Below are positions 57,690 to 64,000 of a stretch of 64,000 nt of DNA, piece by piece. The position numbers were made by a program, and so were the translations under genes. How positions within the stretch are numbered: position 1 is the stretch's first letter; the number at the start of each line of letters is the position of its first letter. The notes under the pieces were generated by a model. The model made no database searches. It saw nothing but the letters and a program-made list of their open reading frames with translations, and was not told the origin of the DNA. Source of the stretch: Bettongia penicillata ogilbyi (taxonomy: Eukaryota > Chordata > Mammalia > Diprotodontia > Potoroidae); assembly GCA_023548195.1 (NCBI GenBank), contig JAJHZJ010000399.1:5647100-5711099 (forward strand). The letters are read 5' to 3'.

Positions 57690-58290
57690 GAAGATGAGGG
57701 AGCGAGGAGCAAGGTTGGGTACAGTCCCTCAAACCCTGGACCACGCGGGGTTAACGTTCGTTCAGAGAAATGGGGGCGGAGGGTTTGTCCTCTCCTCTCC
57801 TACCGACAGAGGAAGGCGGCCAGGCCTCAGCACTGGTGGAGGGCCGGCAGTTTTTTCAGACCCACCCTACAAATCATCTTGGTCAAACTCTGGGCTTGTA
57901 GCAACGCTGTGTTCCTCGAGGAAGTTGGCAAAAGTCTTACTTAAGTACGTGCCAAAAAAGATGAAAGTAATCACAACACTGAGTACTCGGAGAAGTCCAA
58001 AAGGCATAGTGACCGGTGGGGGCATGATGGCTCCACTGGGTTTGAAGATGCTGGATCGCGAAGACACCCGGCTCTGCCCTGGATAGCTCCAGTCCTTCAG
58101 CAGGCCCCTCCCAGGCCAGAGAGCCCCACTCAGTGCGGGTGCAACCGCCGCCACCCGGCGAGCCCCTCCCGGCCACATCTTCCCGCTCCACTGTTGAGAA
58201 GGTGCTCGGAAGGGAGAGGTTTGTCCTGGAATCTGACAAGAGCCCCGAGTCAGAATCCAGGACCGCACCGTGCCCGGGGGCCAGGCTCCT
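57690..58290. other. CpG-rich island-like block
   Basis: Unusually rich in CpG for this window (for example accacgcgg, aacgttcgttc, ccgccgccacccggcg, gatcgcgaa). It covers the SMDT1-like ORF and both flanks, while the surrounding kilobases are AT-rich and CpG-poor. Confidence 0.75.
57867..58178 (-). CDS. SMDT1-like: intronless SMDT1/EMRE-like ORF, 103 residues (retrocopy or retrogene)
   Basis: Resembles EMRE, the single-pass inner-mitochondrial-membrane subunit that couples the MCU calcium pore to its MICU gatekeepers. The ATG at 58176-58178 has A at -3 and gives MWPGGARRVAAVAPAL, an Arg/Ala-rich start fitting a mitochondrial presequence. Residues 49-66 read GAIMPPPVTMPFGLLRVL, close to the family core. 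A transmembrane segment follows (about 61-82) with G76-x3-S80, then FANFLEEH and a short acidic tail (FDQDDL). Length fits the family (about 107). As I recall the family, lysines in the PKPVKM segment and a proline in the membrane segment are changed here, and the Asp tail is weaker. The frame is uninterrupted and stays open upstream to 58268. Mammalian SMDT1 has introns, so this is probably a retrocopy. Yet I see no poly(A) tract or TSD, so a single-exon functional gene cannot be excluded. Confidence 0.75.
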   Translation of the reverse strand: MWPGGARRVAAVAPALSGALWPGRGLLKDWSYPGQSRVSSRSSIFKPSGAIMPPPVTMPFGLLRVLSVVITFIFFGTYLSKTFANFLEEHSVATSPEFDQDDL

Positions 58291-59142
58291 TTAAGAGTTA
58301 TTTAGAATACTTCACGTGGCTTCCCCACGAACAAACCAAAACAGATTAACCCGGATTCATTAATATTGCCGCTAAATTTATAGATTAAGAGAATAAAGGG
58401 TACACAGCTTAGATTTTTGCTCAAGAATTGATAAGCTAATCATACTTTTCTAATGAAAAAAATCGGAATGTGGCTGACATGACAAGGTATTAGATTCAGA
58501 ACTGTTTGAAAGGGCAGCTTGACAGGAAGGTAGCCATTCTGTTCAATATTATTTTGTTTGATTTTTGTTTTGTTTTTAATCAATGAATTGGATAAAACAT
58601 GGCATGAAAATCAAACTTTCAAGTAAAACCAAATTGGGAGAGAAAGGTAACATACTAGATGACTTGGGTAGGAGAAGGAGTAATAGATAGATGTATAGAT
58701 AGCCATAGATGTGAACTATATAGATAAATAGGTAGCTATAGATGATAGATTGATGTTAAAATATAAACATTAATTTGAAATATATAGATGGATGAATACA
58801 TAGAGAGCCAGGTACCTGTCTATCTAGATAAATTGCAGCATTGGGATGAATCTAATAGAATGAAATGTAATAAGGGTAAATATAAGGTTTTCACTTGTAT
58901 TGAAAAATCAACTTCCCAAGTGAAAGATGGAATGACATAACTACACAGAAATTTCTTTGATAAAGAGCTGGGGATTTTAGAGGACTACAAATTAAATGTG
59001 AATTAGTAATATGGTAGGCAAAATTAAATGAGTTCTTAGGCTTCATTAAGACAGAGGTATCTTCAAGTAAAAAGGGAAACACAGTCCCTTGTACTCTGCT
59101 TTTTACAGTCATCTCTTGTGTTAAGTTTTTGTTGTCACAGGA
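58291..59142. other. unassigned interval with degenerate (TAGA)n
   Basis: Contains TAGATAGA-like units at about 58683-58800 and no recognised gene. Confidence 0.4.
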
Positions 59143-59646
59143 AGCAATTTGAAGTCAACACTCTTGAGGAGGTACAGGATCAAAAGAAAGAATAGAAACA
59201 ATGGGGGGGCAGAATAGGATGGAGGGAAATACAGTTAGTCTTATACAACAAGACTGTTATCGAAGTCATTTGCAAAACTACACAGATATGGCCTATATGG
59301 AATTGTCTGCCTTCCCAAAGGGAATGGGTGGGGAGGGAGGGATGGGGAGAATTTGGAACTCAAAGTTTTAGGAACAACTGTTGTGTATTGTTCTTGCTAC
59401 TAGGAAATAAGAAATACAGTTAATGGGGAATAGAAAGTCATCTGGCCCTAAAGGACAAAAGAGAAGATGGGGACAAGAGAAGGGAGGGATGATAGAAGAG
59501 AGGGCAGATTGGTGATAGGGAAAGTTAGAATGCTTGGTGTATTGGGTTGGGGGGAGGGTATAAATGGGGAGAAAATTTGGTACCCAAAATTTTGTGAAAA
59601 TGAATGTAAAAAGTTAAATAAATAAATAAATTAAAAAAAAAAAAAC
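59143..59646 (+). mobile_element. HAL1-J, 5'-truncated
   Basis: HAL1 3' region only: 'gcaatttgaagtcaacactc', 'gggcagaataggatggaggg', 'ttagtcttatacaacaagac', both purine-rich modules, and the end 'gttaaataaataaataaatt' with a 13-base A run. Close in sequence to HAL1-F1 and the twin-primed copy, so relatively young. TSD not resolved. Confidence 0.9.
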
Positions 59647-59649
59647 AGT

Positions 59650-60265
59650 AGGGCTAGGATGACTGGGATGTAGGGTGTGTGACTTGCACCTGATGTCATT
59701 ACACACCCTGGCCATTTGTCTGGGAAAGACTTCTGTTGTCCTATCTCTGGCAAAAATATGCACTCTATTATGGGGGGGTTGGGGACAAAGAGATGGAGCA
59801 CTGCATAATTTTGCTTTTCTTGACATTAGCAATGCCATTTTAACGTAAGGCTCCATTTCAGTGTAAACAAGCAATCACAACTCACTCAGTCTTTACACAA
59901 GATCTGTAGGTGATTTTGGAAACTCCCCCTTGTCTCTTCCTGAGGCTACCATTATACTATCAGATTAAGAAGGCTGTCATTTGCCGTGAAACACAGCAAA
60001 ATTTCCTCAAGGACAAGGGCTGACTATTTGTAAATAAAGTATGTTTCAGCTATTCAGTAGGTATCTGTGGGAAATGGCTCAAATTTGCATATTTATATTC
60101 ATTTCTTGACCCATTCCTTGGTTTGTGGCAATGAATATGATAAAGTCTTTTACTGACATGAACTCTAAATTATAAAGAAAAGGATTTTCATTTCACAGTA
60201 GGCCCTTTTAATCATTACAGAAAAAGTAGAAGACCCTAACACTGTTTACTTGGGTACCTTCAGAC
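59650..60265. other. no recognised feature
   Basis: Interval between HAL1-J and HAL1-H without identifiable landmarks. Confidence 0.4.
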
Positions 60266-60279
60266 AACTCATTTAATAT
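60266..60279. repeat. left TSD of HAL1-H
   Basis: aactcatttaatat, identical to 63096-63109. Confidence 0.92.
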
Positions 60280-61099
60280 ATATATTTTTAATATAAATTT
60301 ATTTATTTAACTTTTTACGTTCATTTTCACAAAATTTTGGGTTCCAAATTTTCTCCCCATTTCTCCCCTCTCCCCCCACCCCAATATACCAAGCATTCTA
60401 ATTTTTCCTATCACCAATCTGCCCTCTCTTCTATCATCCCTCCCTTTCTTATCTCCATCTTCTCTTTTGTCCTGTAGGGCCAGATGACTTTCTATTCCCC
60501 ATTAACTGTATTTCTTGTTTTCTAGTAGCAAGAACAATACTAAAGAGTTGTTCCTACAACTTTTAGTTCCAAATTCTCCTCATCCCTCTCTCCCCACCCA
60601 TTCCCTTTGGGAAGGCAGGCAATTCAATATAGGCTGTAGTTTTGCAAATGACTTCAATAATAGTCGTTTTGTGTAGGACTAACTGTATTTCCCTATTGTA
60701 AATTGCTTCTATTCTGTCTTTTGTTCCTGTCCCTCCCCAAGAGTGTTGATTTCAAATTGCTCCCTCCTCCATTGCTGTCCCTTCCATCATGCCCCCCACC
60801 CTGCTTATCTCCTTCTCCCCCACTTTCTTGTATTGTGAGATAGGTTTTCATACCAGTATGAGTGTGCATTTTATTCCTTCCTTTAGTCGAATGTGATGAG
60901 GGTAAACTTCATGTTTTTTTCTCAGCTCTCCTCTTTTTCCCTTTACTAAAACGTCTCATGCTTGCCTCTTGAGTAAGAGATAATTTATCCCATTCCATTT
61001 CACCCTCTCTCCTCCCATTACATTTCTCGCTTCCCGTTTACCTGAATTTCTTTTAAGATATGGTTCCATTCTAGTCAATTCGCTCTGTGCTCTCTGTCT

Positions 61100-61166
61100 C
61101 TGTATGTACGTGCATGTGTGTATGTGTGTGTACACACACGTGTGCATGTGTGTGTGTGTATGTGTA
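61100..61166. repeat. CA/TG microsatellite in HAL1-H
   Basis: Mixed TG and CA dinucleotides between ORF1 and the 3' region. Confidence 0.85.
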
Positions 61167-61309
61167 TGGTCCCACCAACTCCCCAGATACTGAAAAGTTT
61201 TAAGAGTTACAAATATTGTCTTTCCATGTAGGAATGTAAAGAGTTCACCTTTGGTAAGTCTCTTGTGACTTCTCTTTGCTGTTTACTTTTTCATGCTTCT
61301 TCTCATTCT

Positions 61310-62403
61310 TGTGTTTGAAAGTCAAATTTTCTTTTCAGCTCTGGTCTTTTCATCAAGAATGCTTGAAAGTCCTCTGTTTCATTGAAAGACCATATTTTCC
61401 CCTGAAGTATTATACTCAGTTTTGCTGGGTAGGTGATTCTTGGTTTCAGTCCTAGTTCCTTTGACTTCTGGAATATCCTATTTCACACCCTTCTATCCCT
61501 TAATGTAGAAGCTGCTAGATCCTGTGTTATCCTGATTTTATTTCCACAATACTGGAATTGTTTCTTTCCAGCTGCTTGCAATATTTTCTCCTTGACCTGG
61601 GAATTCTGGAATTTGGCCACAATGTTCCTAGGAATTTCTCTTTTTGGATCTTTCTAGTAGTGATCAGTGGATTCTTTCAATATTTACTTTGCCCTCTGGT
61701 TCTAAAATATCAGGGCAATTTTCCTGTATAATTTCACAATAGATGATGTCTAGGCTCTTTTTTTTTGATCATGGCTTTCAGGTAGTAGCATAATTTTTAA
61801 ATTGTCTCTCCTGGATCTATTTTCCAGGTCACTTGTTTTTACAATGAGATATTTCACATTTTCTTCCATTTTTCCATTCTTTTGGTTTTGTTTTATGATT
61901 TCTTGGTTTCTTAGAAAGTCATTAGCCTCCATCTGTTCCATTCTAATCTTGAGAGAACTATTTTCTTCAGTGAGTTTTTGAACCACTTTTTCCATTTGGC
62001 TTAATCTGCTTTTGAAAGCATTCTTCTCCTCATTGGCTTTTTGAACCTCTTTTGCCAGTTGAGTTAGCCTATTTTTCAAGGTCCTATTTTCTTTAGCATG
62101 TTTTTGGGTCTCCTTTAGCAAGGTATTGACCCATTTTTCATGCTTTTCTTGCATCTCTCTCATTTCTCTTCCCAGTTTTTTCTCCACCTGTCTAACTTGA
62201 TTTTCAAAATCCTTTCTGAGCTCTTTCATGACCTGAGACCATTGGATATCTATTTCAGATGTTTGGGATACAGAAGCCTTGACTTCTATGTCTTTCCCTG
62301 ATGGTAAGCATTGTTCCTCCTCATCAGAAATGAAAGCAGGAAAGATCCGTTCAGCCAGATAGTAGCCTTCTATGATCTTATTTTTCTTCCCTTTTCTGGG
62401 CAT
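61310..62403 (-). pseudogene. HAL1-H ORF1, best-preserved N-terminal part
   Basis: The ATG at 62401-62403 gives MPRKGKKNKIIEGYYLAERI. A 217-codon frame covers a basic start, a coiled coil (about residues 50-185) with repeated KEVQKANEEKNAFKSRL-type heptads, and the opening of the RNA-recognition domain (RRDNLKIMLLPESHDQKK). It is then shifted by an extra A in an A run near 61765. In the original frame a TGA follows at 61664-61666 after 'ERIH', at the codon also mutated in HAL1-C and K. C-terminal sequence persists beyond ('SQVKEKILQAAGKKQ' region). Unlike HAL1-K it keeps the ATG. Confidence 0.85.
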
Positions 62404-63095
62404 TTTCCCAGCCAGTTACTTGACTTCTGAGATTCCTCTCCACCCCTGCCTAGATCTGCCCAGCTAGTGCTTGGGGTCTGAGATTCAAATGCTGCTCCCC
62501 AGCCTCAGGGCTTTCAGTGGTGGGCGGGGCTGCTGTTCAGGTTAAGATAAAATTCAGTTTCTCAGGTGGGGGCAGGGCTGACTCCTAGGCTCCGTTGCCT
62601 CAGGGGATTTATGCTGAGATTTTCAGTAATGGAACGGAGCTCCTGCCTGCTCTGGGAGTGCCCGGCCAGGGCTGCCTCTGCCATTACCTCTGCCACTGCC
62701 TCTACCACTGCCTCTGCTCTGCCTCCCGAGGGGTCTTGAGTTATGGAGACACCCTGCTTCCCTCTTGGCCAGCCCAGACATCTGTCTCAGTGACCTGTGT
62801 GTCTGTGGGTTGAGGGACCTTTGCAGCCACCAGAGATTCCATCCCTGAAGCCTGCTCGGATCTGCTCCTCTCAGGGCCACGAGGCCAGGGCTGAGCTCTG
62901 CTGTCCAGTGCATGATGGACTTTTGGGGTCGATTTTTCAGGGCTCTCTGGTACAAAAATCTCCTCCACTGCTTTGCTGCGTGGCTCCCACTGCTCCAGTA
63001 TTTGTGGGGAATTCTTTTTACAGGAAATTTATGGGCTGTGGGTTCAGAGCTAGCATACATGAGTCTTTCTACTCCACCATCTTGGCTCCTCCCCC

Positions 63096-63109
63096 AACTC
63101 ATTTAATAT
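63096..63109. repeat. right TSD of HAL1-H
   Basis: aactcatttaatat, directly outside the 5' end of HAL1-H. Confidence 0.92.
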
Positions 63110-63405
63110 TTATGTTTATTTCAGTTTCTCCATCTGGAAAATTCTAAAACAATGATATTGACTTAGAAAAGATTACATTAAATTGTTGAGACAGTGCCAA
63201 CACTAAAAGTTTTAAAATTGGTTAAGTAATGCTTATTTAAAATGGTGTGTTTGAGCAAGATAAAAAATAAAAAATAGATATAAACACATTTTCATGGAAA
63301 GTAGATAATATGGAAATCTCAGGCTACATAACTTAGAACAGAGTAGTTTCTAAAATGTACTTTCACATAATTTTATTCTAACGCATATATTCAGAGATTG
63401 TTCAA
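63110..63405. other. no recognised feature
   Basis: Short AT-rich interval between HAL1-H and the MIR. Confidence 0.4.
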
Positions 63406-63410
63406 AATTT

Positions 63411-63560
63411 TGTGGAGTCAGGAAGATCTGAATTGAAATCCCACCTCAATCACTCATACGACCCTGTGAAAGTCATTTATGTCTTCCTCAGTTTTCTCAT
63501 CTGAAACATGAAAACATTAAAAGTGTGTACCTCACAGATAGATTTTTGAAAATAAAGTTC
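63411..63560 (+). repeat. MIR/THER-type fragment
   Basis: 'ggagtcaggaagatctgaat', 'cgaccctgtgaaagtcattt' and 'cctcagttttctcatctgaa' in order. Confidence 0.75.
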
Positions 63561-63582
63561 AATAATATTTTTAAATTTCAGA

Positions 63583-64000
63583 AGGGCAGAAACAAGATGG
63601 AAGAGTATAGAGAAACTCTCAGCCCAGCTATCCCAAAATTTACCGGCAAACAACTGTAATATTATTCCTAAAATTTACTTCAGGACTGGCAGAGCCAAAA
63701 ACAAATCCTTCCAGACCAAGACCATTTAGAAGCTAGGAAAGAGAGATCTGTGTGTGACATGAGTGTAGATTACACACCAGTGGAGGAATCAGGTGATGAT
63801 GACAGAAATGGGAGCAGCTTCAAAAACTCCCAAACTAGACATGGTAAGGGGATTTAGCAACGGAAAAAAGATTATAGGAGGCCCCTGTGCTAGCAGTTGA
63901 CGTATGAACAGTGTTTTGCAATGGCATTCCGTATCCCCACTTTTAGGTCATAGTTCAAGGGCAAAGATGGGGATGTTCAGTCAAGAGGGAGTGAAAGCAC
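63583..64000 (+). mobile_element. L1 5' UTR, continues beyond the window
   Basis: Begins 'gaagggcagaaacaagatgg', an L1 start of a subfamily different from the HAL1 starts, and continues with 'actctcagcccagctatccc' and 'aggactggcagagcc'. It is cut by the window end, so its ORFs cannot be judged. Confidence 0.65.

Larger units (their letters stand above)
60280..63095 (-). mobile_element. HAL1-H, full-length, minus strand
   Basis: On the minus strand: start 'ggggaggagccaagatggtg' at 63095, a GC-rich 5' UTR with CTGCC/CTCTG units, ORF1 from 62403, a CA/TG run (61100-61166), two purine-rich 3' modules and the end 'gttaaataaataaatttata'. About 2.8 kb with no ORF2. A perfect 14-bp TSD shows it inserted as a complete unit by target-primed reverse transcription. 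Confidence 0.93.

Noticed and set aside
57687..58086. Plus-strand frames of 85 and 130 codons opposite the SMDT1-like ORF
   Set aside because: They are antisense shadows in CpG-rich DNA. Only the minus-strand frame shows a recognisable protein family.
57937..58239. 100-codon minus-strand frame overlapping the SMDT1-like ORF
   Set aside because: It is out of frame with the EMRE-like translation and has no family resemblance.

Overview
This is vertebrate nuclear DNA and almost certainly a marsupial. It is AT-rich, has no dense gene structure, and is built mostly from retrotransposon layers. Three things point to a marsupial, probably an Australidelphian one: tRNA-headed SINEs opening with a 'gggcagctaggtgg'-type box and ending in a 'gaaggacaaac'-type tail (54863-55193, 14781-15007, tail-only copy 48255-48447); RTE-class LINE and RTE-tailed SINE pieces (8078-8700, 25340-26060); and about a dozen copies of an ORF1-only L1 derivative of the HAL1 (half-L1) type. 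Species placement is inference from repeat families recalled by eye; no database was searched.

Layout. 1-7925: an old HAL1 split by a younger HAL1 (B) with a perfect 15-bp target-site duplication (TSD), followed by a still older HAL1. 7926-12010: RTE 3' end, L2 and MIR relics, and unassigned sequence. 12035-15871: minus-strand HAL1-C, a full marsupial SINE and a truncated HAL1-D. 16176-19180: a short two-LTR non-autonomous ERV (minus), a MIR scrap and a solo LTR of a second family. 19200-22440: mostly unassigned. 22445-29275: an old L1 5' UTR, a processed-pseudogene-like insert, and HAL1-E, an RTE-tailed SINE, HAL1-F1 and HAL1-F2 in a row. 29790-32533: full-length minus-strand HAL1-K. 33064-36138: a second, longer member of the same ERV family with a perfect 5-bp TSD. 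36170-51280: L2, then several eroded L1s with ORF2 remains, containing a solo LTR, a SINE tail and a HAL1 with a classic 5' inversion (twin priming). 51297-54253: a HAL1/L1 5' half joined to about 1.1 kb of unrelated DNA, the whole flanked by a perfect 16-bp TSD. 54863-57560: SINE, solo LTR, MIR. 57600-58280: a CpG-rich island holding the only intact host-type reading frame, a 103-codon intronless minus-strand ORF resembling SMDT1/EMRE, the essential regulator of the mitochondrial calcium uniporter. 59143-63095: HAL1-J and full-length HAL1-H with a 14-bp TSD. 63583-64000: the start of another L1.

How the parts relate. The HAL1 copies share one architecture: 5' UTR, ORF1, CA/TG microsatellite, purine-rich 3' region, short A-rich tail, with no ORF2. 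They must have used the reverse transcriptase of another L1. Four younger copies carry an in-frame stop at the same ORF1 codon, so the full ORF1 protein may not have been needed in cis. No CRISPR, operon or conventional multi-exon gene was seen. Boundaries without a TSD are accurate to tens of bases at best.
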